The notes under the pieces: generated by a model
The model's database searches: none
What the model saw: the letters and a program-made list of their open reading frames with translations, nothing else
Told to the model about the DNA's origin: nothing
Source of the DNA: Dehalococcoidaceae bacterium
Lineage (GTDB): Bacteria; Chloroflexota; Dehalococcoidia; Dehalococcoidales; CSSed11-197
Assembly: GCA_016928015.1 (NCBI GenBank)
Contig: JAFGLQ010000020.1
Coordinates: 1-36,935 of the forward strand
Length of the DNA: 36,935 bases
Reading direction: 5' to 3'
In this document: piece by piece, positions 24,417 through 33,444 of the stretch
How the letters are laid out: each line of letters opens with the position of its first letter
Position numbering within the stretch: the first letter of the stretch is position 1
Position numbers and translations under genes: made by a program

Positions 24417-26286
24417 GAGATATGGAAACGGTATAGCCAGAGGTATGGCCATCACCCTGAGCCATGTTGTCAAAAAACCGGTTACCACCCAGTATCCGGA
24501 CGAAAGACTGAGCACATCGAAGCGAATCCGCGGTACCGAACTGGGCTGGTCGGCACATGAATGCTCGGCGTGCCTGTTGTGCCAGGACAGCTGCCCTCAT
24601 GGCTGTATAGAAATCAAAACTTCCGGATGCCGGAGCGAAACCATGCCGGCGCCCTGCTCCAGTAAATGCCCGGCCAACGTAGACGCGGCCAGATATATCA
24701 ACCTGCTGTCGCAGGGCAAACCCGGTGAAGCGGTCGCGGTCATCAGGGAGAGAATACCTTTCCCGGTGGTATGCGCCTATGTATGCGCCCACCCGTGTGA
24801 AGCAGCCTGCACCCGCGGGCATCTTGACGAACCTATAGCCATCCGCATGCTGAAGCGTTATGCGGTGGACAATGACAACGGCGTCTGGAAAAGCCGGACT
24901 GCACCCGCACCTCCCAGCGGTAAAAAGGTGGCCGTAATAGGCTCCGGGCCTGCCGGGCTTACTGCCGCCTATTACCTTGCCAAAAAAGGCGGCCATTCGA
25001 TTACCGTTTTTGACGATTTGCCCCAACCGGGCGGCATGGTGCGCGTAGGGATTCCGGATTACCGCCTGCCCAAGCATTTACTCGATAGAGACATTGATGA
25101 AATCAAGGCTCTGGGGGTAGTGTTTAAAATGAACACATCCATCGATTCTGCCCATGAGCTCTTAAAACAAGGCTTCGATGCCGTGTTTGTCAGCATCGGA
25201 GCCCATCAGAGTTCCCGCATGAAAGTACCCGGAGACGATGATCCCAGAGTTCTGGGCGGAGTAGAATTTTTAAGGCCGGTCAATTCAGGTCAAAAGGTAG
25301 AAATCGGCAAGCGGGTAGTGGTTGTCGGCGGCGGTAATACCGCCATGGATGCCGCCCGGACCGCCGTAAGGCTGGGCGCAAAGGAAGTAAGTATCGTATA
25401 CCGCCGCTCCAGGACTGAAATGCCGGCAGCCAACGAAGAAATCGAGGATGCCGAGGCCGAAGGGGTCAAAATGATGCTCCTGGCCAACCCTTCCAGGATA
25501 TTCGATGACAACGGCCAGCTTAAGGTCGAATGCCTCAAGATGCGCCTGGGCGCTCCCGATGAGAGCGGCAGGAGGAAACCCGAGCCTGTTGAAGGCAGCG
25601 AATTCATTGTCGAAGTTGACAATGTCATCGCCGCAATCGGCCAGAAACCGGTTATCCCCAAAGCTTTCGATTTCGAACTCGAGTGGGGAAATATCAAGGT
25701 AGGCTCCGACATGGCAACCTCCGTACCCGGCATCTTTTCAGCCGGTGATTGCGCTACCGGCCCGGCAACCATTATTGAAGGAATTGCCGGCGCCAGAACA
25801 GCGGCTGAATCGATCGATAAATTCCTTGGCGGTACCGGTGATATTTCCGAAAAGCTGGCTGAGGACCAGTCATGCCCGGCAGGAGATAACGCCTCGGTAA
25901 CCTGGGGCACCCGCCCGGCTTTTCCCATGATTGACATTACCCTGCGCCGCACCACCTTCGAAGGCGCCGAAAAGAGCTGGGATAGGGATACGGCAGGTTT
26001 CGAGACCTCCCGGTGTTTGAAATGCGGCCAGTTCGAAGTTGCCCATTACCAGCTGGATGCCGGGCGATGTATTTTTTGCGGTTTATGCGTTGAATCCTGT
26101 AATTTCCACGCCCTGTTTATGGGCAGGGGATATGAGAGAACCGGCTACCTGCTCGAAGAAACTGTCCTGCAAAAAGAAGACCTCGCAGTTGACCGGCTCG
26201 TAACACCCAGCGCGTATTATCATACCGAGCTTGAAGAGGGCCTACCGGCACAAACTCTGCTAGTAGAAGGAAAGCTGAAGGCATAA
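24406..26286 (+). CDS. NuoI chimera: NuoI halves flanking an inserted GltD-like FAD/NAD(P) oxidoreductase
   Basis: Residues 1-66 look like NuoI: GMAITLSHVVKKPVTTQYP, then a full cluster motif C53-x2-C56-x2-C59-x3-C63-P. A GltD-type module follows: an N-terminal Fe-S region (Cys at 75, 84, 88, 123, 127, 131, 135), the FAD loop GSGPAGL (179-185), the NAD(P) loop GGGNTAMDAAR (308-318) with YRRSRTEMPA (suggesting NADPH), and the FAD tail GIFSAGDCATGP. From about 520 it returns to NuoI: C555-x2-C558-x2-C561-x3-C565 and ALFMGRGYERTGYLLEETVL, the usual NuoI C-terminus. It occupies the nuoI slot between nuoH and nuoJ. The TTG at 24406 has GGGAGG eight bases before it. The operon lacks nuoE/F/G, so the insert may be the complex's NAD(P)H site; that is inference. 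The frame is continuous, so a simple assembly error is unlikely. Confidence 0.88.
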   Translation: MPFKRYGNGIARGMAITLSHVVKKPVTTQYPDERLSTSKRIRGTELGWSAHECSACLLCQDSCPHGCIEIKTSGCRSETMPAPCSSKCPANVDAARYINLLSQGKPGEAVAVIRERIPFPVVCAYVCAHPCEAACTRGHLDEPIAIRMLKRYAVDNDNGVWKSRTAPAPPSGKKVAVIGSGPAGLTAAYYLAKKGGHSITVFDDLPQPGGMVRVGIPDYRLPKHLLDRDIDEIKALGVVFKMNTSIDSAHELLKQGFDAVFVSIGAHQSSRMKVPGDDDPRVLGGVEFLRPVNSGQKVEIGKRVVVVGGGNTAMDAARTAVRLGAKEVSIVYRRSRTEMPAANEEIEDAEAEGVKMMLLANPSRIFDDNGQLKVECLKMRLGAPDESGRRKPEPVEGSEFIVEVDNVIAAIGQKPVIPKAFDFELEWGNIKVGSDMATSVPGIFSAGDCATGPATIIEGIAGARTAAESIDKFLGGTGDISEKLAEDQSCPAGDNASVTWGTRPAFPMIDITLRRTTFEGAEKSWDRDTAGFETSRCLKCGQFEVAHYQLDAGRCIFCGLCVESCNFHALFMGRGYERTGYLLEETVLQKEDLAVDRLVTPSAYYHTELEEGLPAQTLLVEGKLKA

Positions 26287-26288
26287 AT

Positions 26289-26780
26289 ATGGGACTGCAA
26301 ATCGCATTCTGGATGCTGTCTGCTGCCGCCGTTATTGCTGCAGCTGGCGTAGTATGGCAAAAGAACCTCTTCAGAGCGGCTCTGCTGCTGGTTGTCTGCT
26401 TCCTGGCAACCGCCGGTATTTTCGTAACGCTGAGCGCCGACTTTCTGGCAGCCGCCCAGGTTATAATCAATGTCGGGGCGGTAGCCATTCTTATTATCAT
26501 GTCTATCATGCTTACCCGCGAGGTCACCCGCGGCAGCCCGGCCAACCGTCTGGGTGTTCCCGCTTTTTTCCTGACGGGCATCGTTGCCGCGGCTATTATT
26601 TTTGCCGTCTTTAAAACCAGCTGGCCCCTTTCCGGGGATTTGCCGGCCGAGCCCACTTCCAGTGCTTTGGCTCACCTGCTGCTGGGGGCGGAAGGTTTTG
26701 AACTGGTTATACAAATGGGAGCACTGTTATTACTGGCCACCATAATCGGAGCCATAGTACTTTTAAAGGAGAATAAATAG
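26289..26780 (+). CDS. nuoJ: NADH-quinone oxidoreductase subunit J
   Basis: NuoJ is a small membrane subunit with five helices. The 163-residue protein shows the NuoJ helices AALLLVVCFLATAGIFVTLSADFLAAAQVIINVGAVAILIIMSIML (positions about 30-76), which include the conserved glycines of the pi-bulge region. AAGG lies seven bases before the ATG. It sits two bases after the stop of the NuoI chimera. Confidence 0.93.
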   Translation: MGLQIAFWMLSAAAVIAAAGVVWQKNLFRAALLLVVCFLATAGIFVTLSADFLAAAQVIINVGAVAILIIMSIMLTREVTRGSPANRLGVPAFFLTGIVAAAIIFAVFKTSWPLSGDLPAEPTSSALAHLLLGAEGFELVIQMGALLLLATIIGAIVLLKENK

Positions 26781-26781
26781 C

Positions 26782-27093
26782 ATGGTACCCGGCCTGGAAC
26801 AGTATCTGATATTATCCGCTTTTATCTTCTCCATCGGTTTATTCGGCGCGGTCACCAAAAGAAGCGCCGTGGTAATCCTTATTTGCATTGAAATCATGCT
26901 CGCCGGAGTTAATATTGCCCTGGTGGCCTTTTCCAGGTTTATCACTCCGGTTGAACTTACCGGTCAGTCCTTCAGCGTCTTTGTCATCGTAGTTGCCGCC
27001 GCGGAAGTCGCCGTGGGCCTGGCTATAATTCTGGCTTTGTACCGGCAGAGGCATACGATAGATACCGATAAAATTGATTTGCTCAAGTGGTAA
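26782..27093 (+). CDS. nuoK: NADH-quinone oxidoreductase subunit K
   Basis: NuoK is a three-helix proton-path subunit homologous to MrpC. The 103-residue protein has FSIGLFGAVTKRSAVVILICIEIMLAGVNI, which keeps a membrane Glu as in the family, and VVAAAEVAVGLAIILALYRQR with the second conserved Glu. AGGAG lies nine bases before the ATG. Confidence 0.95.
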   Translation: MVPGLEQYLILSAFIFSIGLFGAVTKRSAVVILICIEIMLAGVNIALVAFSRFITPVELTGQSFSVFVIVVAAAEVAVGLAIILALYRQRHTIDTDKIDLLKW

Positions 27094-27096
27094 ACT

Positions 27097-28980
27097 ATGA
27101 ATAACATACCTGAACAATTAATCTGGATGATACCGGGCCTGCCCCTGGCAGCCTTTGTGGCGCTTTTTATCCTGGTGCGTTCTTTGAAAATACGTTCCAA
27201 CCTGAACGGATACCTGGCAATTGCAGCCACAGCGGCATCCTTCGCCTTGTCACTTTGGGTAGCCGCCGGCTTGTTCAATGCTCCGGCCGAACACGGCATA
27301 ACAGGGTTTGAATGGCTCAACCTGGGCGGCATCCTGGTTATAGAGCTTGGTCTTACTATCAATCCGCTGACGGGTATAATGCTGGTGGTGGTAACACTGG
27401 TAAGCCTTCTGGTTCAAATCTACTCACTCGGATACATGCACGGCTCAAAAAGCCTGAACCGTTATTTCGCCTTCATCTCTCTATTCACCTTCGCCATGCT
27501 GGGCCTGGTAATGGCGGATAATCTCTTGATAATGTTCATGTGCTGGGAACTGGTAGGTTTGTGTTCTTACCTGCTTATCGGTTTCTGGTATCACCGCCCG
27601 GCGGCTGCACAGGCTGCAAGGAAAGCTTTTTTCATTACCCGTATCGGCGATTTCGGTTTTTTGGCAGCTATCCTCCTGCTTTTCACCTCTGCCGGTACCC
27701 TTAATGTTAACGATATTCACGCGGCCGCCATAGCCGGCGCCGTTTCCTCCACAGTCATAACATGGGCAGCTCTGGGTATATTTATGGGCGCCATGGGCAA
27801 ATCAGCCCAGTTTCCTCTTCATACCTGGCTTCCGGATGCCATGGAAGGCCCTACACCTGTCAGCGCCCTGATACACGCCGCTACAATGGTAGCCTCCGGG
27901 GTGTTTCTGGTTGGACGCATGTACCCGCTATTCGAACTGTCCCCAACCGCGCTGAGCACAGTGGCCACAATCGGGGCGGTTACTGCCCTGTTTGCCGGTA
28001 CCATCGCTTTGGTAATGCACGATATTAAAAAGGTACTTGCCTATTCCACCATAAGCCAACTGGGTTATATGATGCTCGGCCTGGGACTGGGCGATGTAGC
28101 CATTGCCCTGTTCCACCTGTTTACCCACGCTTTTTTCAAAGCTCTCCTTTTTATGGGGGCCGGTTCGGTAAACCACTCCACAGGAACTTTCGATATGCGC
28201 AAAATGGGCGGCCTCGCCCGGCTTATGCCCTGGACCTGTGCCACATTTGTAATCGGGTCTCTCAGCCTGTCCGGCATCTGGCCCCTGGCCGGGTTCTTCT
28301 CCAAGGAAGAAATACTTAACAGCGCCCTGTCAAACCAGCCCGTGCTGTTTGCCATGGCTCTTCTTACCGCGTTTATGACGGCTTTTTATATGTTCCGGGT
28401 GGTGTTCCTAACTTTCGGAGGTGAATACCAGAGCCGCCTCAAACCCCATGAATCCGGCAAAGTAATGATTATCCCCATGCTGGTGCTGGCGGTGCTGGCC
28501 GTGTCAGCCGGATGGCTTAACCTTACCGGCAGGTTGACAACCATACTGGGGCACGGCCATGAACAGAGCTGGATATACGGTTTTCTGGGTATCTTTACCC
28601 ATCCGCTGGCATGGATATCACTGGCAGTGGCCGGCAGCGGGATTTTCCTGGCATGGGCGATGTACCAAAAGCGCTGGTTATCAGCCAGGAAAGTCGCCTG
28701 GACTTTCCGTTCCGCTTACACGGTGTTTTTCCACAAATACTGGATCGATGAATTGTACGAAAAATATATCGGAGCAAGGCTTTTCAATAACGGCCTGTTC
28801 AACCTGTTTAACAGATTCGATGCAGTGGTTATCGACGGCACCGTGAACGACGTTGCCGGTTTGAATTTAAAATCAAGCAAAGCCATTCGAACACTACAGA
28901 ACGGCAGGCTTACCCAGTACGGGCTCGTTTTCCTGTTCGGGATAGCCGCCATTGCATTACTGGTCATATTTACAGGCTAA
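27097..28980 (+). CDS. nuoL: NADH-quinone oxidoreductase subunit L
   Basis: NuoL is the distal antiporter-like proton-pumping subunit with the long lateral helix. It has 627 residues and about 16 membrane helices. Signatures are FMCWELVGLCSYLLIGFW (Glu of the proton path), GKSAQFPLHTWLPDAMEGPTPVSALIHAATMV and KKVLAYSTISQLGYMMLGLG with its Lys/His residues. The C-terminal amphipathic helix region is present. It starts three bases after nuoK with no strong ribosome binding site. Confidence 0.96.
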   Translation: MNNIPEQLIWMIPGLPLAAFVALFILVRSLKIRSNLNGYLAIAATAASFALSLWVAAGLFNAPAEHGITGFEWLNLGGILVIELGLTINPLTGIMLVVVTLVSLLVQIYSLGYMHGSKSLNRYFAFISLFTFAMLGLVMADNLLIMFMCWELVGLCSYLLIGFWYHRPAAAQAARKAFFITRIGDFGFLAAILLLFTSAGTLNVNDIHAAAIAGAVSSTVITWAALGIFMGAMGKSAQFPLHTWLPDAMEGPTPVSALIHAATMVASGVFLVGRMYPLFELSPTALSTVATIGAVTALFAGTIALVMHDIKKVLAYSTISQLGYMMLGLGLGDVAIALFHLFTHAFFKALLFMGAGSVNHSTGTFDMRKMGGLARLMPWTCATFVIGSLSLSGIWPLAGFFSKEEILNSALSNQPVLFAMALLTAFMTAFYMFRVVFLTFGGEYQSRLKPHESGKVMIIPMLVLAVLAVSAGWLNLTGRLTTILGHGHEQSWIYGFLGIFTHPLAWISLAVAGSGIFLAWAMYQKRWLSARKVAWTFRSAYTVFFHKYWIDELYEKYIGARLFNNGLFNLFNRFDAVVIDGTVNDVAGLNLKSSKAIRTLQNGRLTQYGLVFLFGIAAIALLVIFTG

Positions 28981-28995
28981 AGGAAAGGGGTAGAT

Positions 28996-30474
28996 TTGGG
29001 AATTCTTTCATTGACAATATTTCTACCGGCTCTCGGAGCTCTGGCTATCGGGGCAATACCCGGCCTTAGCGCCCGTTTCAGCCGCCTTATAGCCCTGGCA
29101 GCCGCCACGGTATCTCTTTGCCTGAGTTTTTACATGTTTGCTGTATATGACTCCGCAGCCGGTGGATTTCAATTCGAAGACTCGTTTCAGTGGATTCCCT
29201 CCATCAACGCCGGCTACCATGTAGGCATTGATGGCCTGAGCCTTCTGCTGGTCCTGCTAACCAGCCTTCTGGGTTTTATATCGGTGCTGGTTTCTTATAA
29301 AACCGAACTCCGTCCACGGGCTTTCTTTGCCTGGCTGCTGCTGCTTGAAACAAGCATTCTGGGCGTATTTTCTTCTCTTGACCTGCTGCTCTTTTTCGTC
29401 TTCTGGGAAATCGAAGTGATTCCCATGTACTTTTTAATCTCCAACTGGGGCAGCGGTCGCAAGGAGTATTCAGCCTTTAAATACGTTCTGTATACACTAT
29501 TCGGCAGCGCATTTATGCTTGCCGGCATAATGGGCCTTTATTTTACCGCCGGTACGTTCAACCTGCCGGAGCTTTACCAGACAGAACTTAGCCTGGTGGC
29601 CGGATCCCTGCCGATGGCCGCCATGTTCTTCCTGCTGATAATCGGTTTTGCAGTTAAACTGCCGGTATTCCCTTTGCATACATGGCTGCCGGATGCCCAC
29701 ACAGATGCGCCTACCGCAGCCAGTATCATGCTTGCCGGTTCGCTCATCAAGATGGGAGGATACGGTATTTTCAGAATCTGCCTGGGGCTTTTCCCCGGCG
29801 AAGCCCAGCACTTTGCGCCTCTTTTTATGGGGCTGGCTATGGTCAGCATCGTTTACGGCGGAGCAATCACCTTAAGGCAAACCGATATAAAGCGCTTGAT
29901 TGCATATTCTTCAGTCAGCCATATGGGTTTCGTCTTGCTGGGCCTTTTTTCGCTTCACTATATCGGGCTTACCGGAGCCTGCCTACAGTTGGTAAGCCAC
30001 GGCCTTATCACGGGTTTGCTCTTTGCCGGCGCCGGAATACTGATGCACAATACTCACGAGCGCCATATAAAGAAACTCGGCGGCCTGGCCCGCCAGATGC
30101 CGGTTCTGGCAGGCGTATTTACCATTGCCAGTATCGGCGCCATGGGGGTGCCCGGTACCAGTGGTTTTATCGCTGAAGTGAGCGTTTTCCTGGGGGCTTT
30201 TTCGGCCAGTTCGATTGCCGGGTCTGCGGTATTTACCATCATTTCCCTTACCGGCATTCTGCTGGCAGCCGCTTACATGCTGACTACGCTGCTCAAGGTT
30301 TTCTTCGGGCCGGCCAAGCCCTCTTTCGACAGCGTCGCCGACCTGACCCGGCTGGAGAAATTCTATTGCGGCCTATTAATCGCCGGGATTTTTCTTATCG
30401 GCCTGTACCCGGCAATAGCTACTGATGTTCTTGAGCCGGCAATTGCCCCGCTGGCTTCATTGTGGGGAGGTTAA
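28996..30474 (+). CDS. nuoM: NADH-quinone oxidoreductase subunit M
   Basis: NuoM is an antiporter-like proton-pumping subunit. It has 492 residues and about 14 helices. Key stretches are FFVFWEIEVIPMYFLISNWG with the proton-path Glu, FAVKLPVFPLHTWLPDAHTDAPT with its Lys, and DIKRLIAYSSVSHMGFVLLG. The start is TTG with AGGAAAGGGG before it. Confidence 0.95.
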   Translation: MGILSLTIFLPALGALAIGAIPGLSARFSRLIALAAATVSLCLSFYMFAVYDSAAGGFQFEDSFQWIPSINAGYHVGIDGLSLLLVLLTSLLGFISVLVSYKTELRPRAFFAWLLLLETSILGVFSSLDLLLFFVFWEIEVIPMYFLISNWGSGRKEYSAFKYVLYTLFGSAFMLAGIMGLYFTAGTFNLPELYQTELSLVAGSLPMAAMFFLLIIGFAVKLPVFPLHTWLPDAHTDAPTAASIMLAGSLIKMGGYGIFRICLGLFPGEAQHFAPLFMGLAMVSIVYGGAITLRQTDIKRLIAYSSVSHMGFVLLGLFSLHYIGLTGACLQLVSHGLITGLLFAGAGILMHNTHERHIKKLGGLARQMPVLAGVFTIASIGAMGVPGTSGFIAEVSVFLGAFSASSIAGSAVFTIISLTGILLAAAYMLTTLLKVFFGPAKPSFDSVADLTRLEKFYCGLLIAGIFLIGLYPAIATDVLEPAIAPLASLWGG

Positions 30475-30480
30475 GCAGAT

Positions 30481-31920
30481 TTGAACTGGCCTTTTATACT
30501 ACCGGAAATCATCATAGCCGTTTCTGCCGTTATTATAATTTTAGCAGACCTGGCCAAGCCCAACCGATGGCTGAGCAGTGTTCTGGCTCTGGCCGGAATT
30601 ACTGCGGCGGCGGTTTTTACCTTTGCCGGTGATTATTCGCAACCCGCGAGTGTTTTTAACGGCATGCTGACCATCGACGGCTGGAGCCAGTTTTTGCGCC
30701 TGCTGCTGCTGGCGGTGAGTCTCGGCGTTCTGGCTGTTTCGATCGAATATTACCGCAAACTTGAATACACCTGGGCGGAATTCCATGCGCTGTCTCTTTT
30801 CGCGCTGGCCGGAATGATGCTTATGTCCAGTGCGGCAGACCTTGTTTCTGCCTTTATAGCCATAGAAATCACCGCTATTTCCTTCTTTGTAATGGTCGGG
30901 ATGTTGAAAGATGCCCGTTCCAGCGAAGCGTCTCTGAAAATGATGCTCATCGGCGGTATTGCCTCCGCGATAATGCTTTATGGTATGGCGCTGGTATTCG
31001 GTTCTACCGCAGGTACCCGGTTAAATGAAATCAGCCTGGCAATCGGTGGTATGTCGAACCCGTCCGCCGGGTTATTACTGGGCATGCTGCTCTTGCTGGC
31101 CGGTTTATTGTTTGAAGCAGCAGCAGTTCCCTTTCACATGTGGGCACCCGATGCTTATGAGGGAGCACCTACACCGATTACGCTGTACCTCTCCGCAGCC
31201 TCAAAGATAGCCGGCATAGCCATTATCGCCCGCGTGTTTACCACTGCCTTCAGCCAGCCTCAGAACCTGAGCGCCGACTGGGGCGTGGTGGCAGCGGTGA
31301 TAAGCGCCCTGACCATGACCCTGGGAAATATCTTGGCGCTTTCTCAAACCAACATCAAGCGCCTGCTTGCATATTCCGGCATTGCTCATACCGGTTATAT
31401 GCTGATAGGTATTTCGGTTATAGGTCTGAGCCAGGGGTCGGCCGGCCAGGCCAACCTGCTTTTTTACATGGCGGCTTTTGCACTGGCGGAGTTGAGCGTA
31501 TTTTCCATGGTTATCGTGATTACCAGGTACCTGAAGACGGATGAAATTTCCGGTTTCGCCGGTCTCTCCCGTCGTTCTCCACGAATGTTTGCCTTGCTTT
31601 GCGTGGGCTTGTTTTCTCTCACCGGCCTGCCGCCGACAGCCGGTTTTATGGCCAAGCTTTTTATCTTCACCGGCGCCGTTAACCACGGGTTGCTGTGGCT
31701 TATAATCATCGCCGTGCTCAACACGGTTATATCAGCCTATTACTACCTTAAGATAATTAAGGTAATGTGGATGGATGAACCAGCAGGCTCTGGCGAAATA
31801 AGGCCGGGTACCCCTGCCGGTATGGTGGCTTTTATCAGCGCTGCCGGTATCATACTGCTTGGCATCGCCCCCTATATGTTGTTAAAACTGGCCGAAGGCT
31901 CGCTGTTAAGCCTGCCTTAG
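30481..31920 (+). CDS. nuoN: NADH-quinone oxidoreductase subunit N
   Basis: NuoN is the antiporter-like subunit nearest the quinone end. It has 479 residues and about 14 helices. Signatures are DLVSAFIAIEITAISFFVMVG, AAAVPFHMWAPDAYEGAPTPITLYLSAASK and NIKRLLAYSGIAHTGYMLIG. The start is TTG with GGGGAGG upstream, six bases after nuoM. It completes the A-B-C-D-H-I-J-K-L-M-N order; no nuoE, F or G follows. Confidence 0.95.
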   Translation: MNWPFILPEIIIAVSAVIIILADLAKPNRWLSSVLALAGITAAAVFTFAGDYSQPASVFNGMLTIDGWSQFLRLLLLAVSLGVLAVSIEYYRKLEYTWAEFHALSLFALAGMMLMSSAADLVSAFIAIEITAISFFVMVGMLKDARSSEASLKMMLIGGIASAIMLYGMALVFGSTAGTRLNEISLAIGGMSNPSAGLLLGMLLLLAGLLFEAAAVPFHMWAPDAYEGAPTPITLYLSAASKIAGIAIIARVFTTAFSQPQNLSADWGVVAAVISALTMTLGNILALSQTNIKRLLAYSGIAHTGYMLIGISVIGLSQGSAGQANLLFYMAAFALAELSVFSMVIVITRYLKTDEISGFAGLSRRSPRMFALLCVGLFSLTGLPPTAGFMAKLFIFTGAVNHGLLWLIIIAVLNTVISAYYYLKIIKVMWMDEPAGSGEIRPGTPAGMVAFISAAGIILLGIAPYMLLKLAEGSLLSLP

Positions 31921-31942
31921 CGGCTGTATATTAGAGCGGAAT

Positions 31943-32734
31943 ATGCTGACAGACTGCCACGCCCATTTATATCTAAAAGAGTTCGACCACGACTTTTCAC
32001 AGGTGCTTGACCGGGCCGCGCACGCGGGCATAGATCGTATGGTCAATGCGGCGATAGACATTGCTTCTTCCAGGAAAGTAATAGACATGGCTACCGCTTT
32101 TCCACCGCTCTATGCTGCTATCGGGATTCACCCTAATTCGTTAGATGCTTTACCTGCCGGGTATATGGACAGGCTGGAACAGATGGCTGCGGAGCCTGAA
32201 GTAGTTGCTATAGGTGAAATAGGCCTGGACTACTACCTCGGCGCCGAGCACAAAGAAGCTCAAATGGCTCTTTTTAAAAATCAGCTGGACCTGGCCGGTT
32301 CAATGGGACTGCCGGTAATACTGCACTGCCGCGATGCTGAAGATGACATGCAGGCGCTGCTTGCTGATTGGATCAGCCGTACTCCCCCCTGCCGGGGCAA
32401 ATGGAGAGGCATCAGGCACTGCTTTAACGCTGATTTGCCGACTGCCGGTTTTTATATCGATGCAGGTTTCATGCTTTCCTTCGGGGGTTACATCGGATAC
32501 CCTTCGTCTACCGGGTTGCGCAGGACCGTCGAACAGATTCCGATTGAAGCAATTCTGCTGGAAACCGACTGCCCCTACCTGCCGCCGCAGGAGTTCCGGA
32601 GGAAAAGAAATGAGCCGGCATACCTTGCCTTTACCGCCCGGGTAATGGCCGAAGTCAAGGGAATGGCCTACCGGGATACTGCCAGAATCACCACCGCCAA
32701 TGCCGGTATATTATTTAATTTCGAGCCTGCCTGA
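31943..32734 (+). CDS. tatD: TatD-family metal-dependent hydrolase/DNase
   Basis: TatD proteins are TIM-barrel metallohydrolases with 3'-5' exonuclease activity on DNA, involved in repair and nucleic acid turnover. The 263-residue protein has the metal-binding DCHAHLYL at the N-terminus, AIGEIGLDYYLG, LPVILHCRDAEDD, GIRHCFNAD and LLETDCPYLPPQ. The ATG lies 22 bases after nuoN, so it may be read from the nuo transcript. Its last 20 bases overlap the convergent nth gene. Confidence 0.94.
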   Translation: MLTDCHAHLYLKEFDHDFSQVLDRAAHAGIDRMVNAAIDIASSRKVIDMATAFPPLYAAIGIHPNSLDALPAGYMDRLEQMAAEPEVVAIGEIGLDYYLGAEHKEAQMALFKNQLDLAGSMGLPVILHCRDAEDDMQALLADWISRTPPCRGKWRGIRHCFNADLPTAGFYIDAGFMLSFGGYIGYPSSTGLRRTVEQIPIEAILLETDCPYLPPQEFRRKRNEPAYLAFTARVMAEVKGMAYRDTARITTANAGILFNFEPA

Positions 32735-33362
32735 TAACTGTATATGCCGAAGGGCACAAGGCAGCCAGGATACAGCGCTCACACTGCGGCCGCCTGGCTA
32801 TGCAGACCCGCCGCCCGTGCTCTATGAGTAAATATGTTATATGCCCCCAGTGCTCCCGGGGCACAATTTCCATCAGATCATTTTCTATCTTTTCAGGGTC
32901 GTTGTGCCGGCTCAGTCCCAGCAGACGGCTCAGCCTTTTTACATGCGTATCGACAGCTATTCCCTCCCTAACCCCGTAGCCGTTATACAGCACGACATTG
33001 GCGGTTTTACGGGCAACTCCCGGCAGAGTTACCAGTTCGGCCATGGTTTGGGGAACCCTGCCCTGATATTTATCGTATATAATCCCGGCCGCCCCGATAA
33101 TGCTGCGGGCTTTGGCATGATAGAAACCACATGGTTTTATTATCTGCTCCAGCTCTTCGATCTCAGCCCCGGCGTATTGTCCGGCATCGTGGTAGCGGGC
33201 AAAAAGGCGCGGGGTTATCTTGTTTACGGTAACATCGGTGCACTGGGCTGAGAGAATGGTAGCGATTAAAAGCTCCAGGGTATTGGAATAATTGAGGGCT
33301 ATGCGGGCATCGGGGTACTCCTGGTCCAAAAGGATTATTATCCGGCTGATTCGGTTTTTCAT
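32715..33362 (-). CDS. nth: Endonuclease III (DNA glycosylase/AP lyase)
   Basis: The enzyme removes oxidised pyrimidines and nicks the abasic site in base excision repair. The 215-residue protein has the helix-hairpin-helix TLPGVARKTANVVL with catalytic Lys119, VDTHVKRLSRLLGL with Asp138, and the [4Fe-4S] loop C187-x6-C194-x2-C197-x5-C203. These positions are almost identical to those of E. coli Nth. GAGG lies five bases before the ATG. It is convergent with tatD, with a 20-base overlap. Confidence 0.96.
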   Translation of the reverse strand: MKNRISRIIILLDQEYPDARIALNYSNTLELLIATILSAQCTDVTVNKITPRLFARYHDAGQYAGAEIEELEQIIKPCGFYHAKARSIIGAAGIIYDKYQGRVPQTMAELVTLPGVARKTANVVLYNGYGVREGIAVDTHVKRLSRLLGLSRHNDPEKIENDLMEIVPREHWGHITYLLIEHGRRVCIARRPQCERCILAALCPSAYTVIRQARN

Positions 33363-33388
33363 ATTTACCTCAAAATTGCCCGGATAAT

Positions 33389-33423
33389 ATTATAGCAGGC
33401 AAAAGCATCTTGCCTGCTATAAT
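33389..33423. terminator. Long hairpin between the DUF5679 gene and nth
   Basis: ATTATAGCAGGCAA (33389-33402) and TTGCCTGCTATAAT (33410-33423) are perfect complements around a seven-base loop. It lies after the DUF5679 stop on the minus strand and 27 bases before nth. There is no U-tract. Both arms carry TGCTATAAT, an extended -10 box, so on the minus strand it may also act as the nth promoter. Confidence 0.6.
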
Positions 33424-33444
33424 AAACCCCTTTGTAAATCTGGT

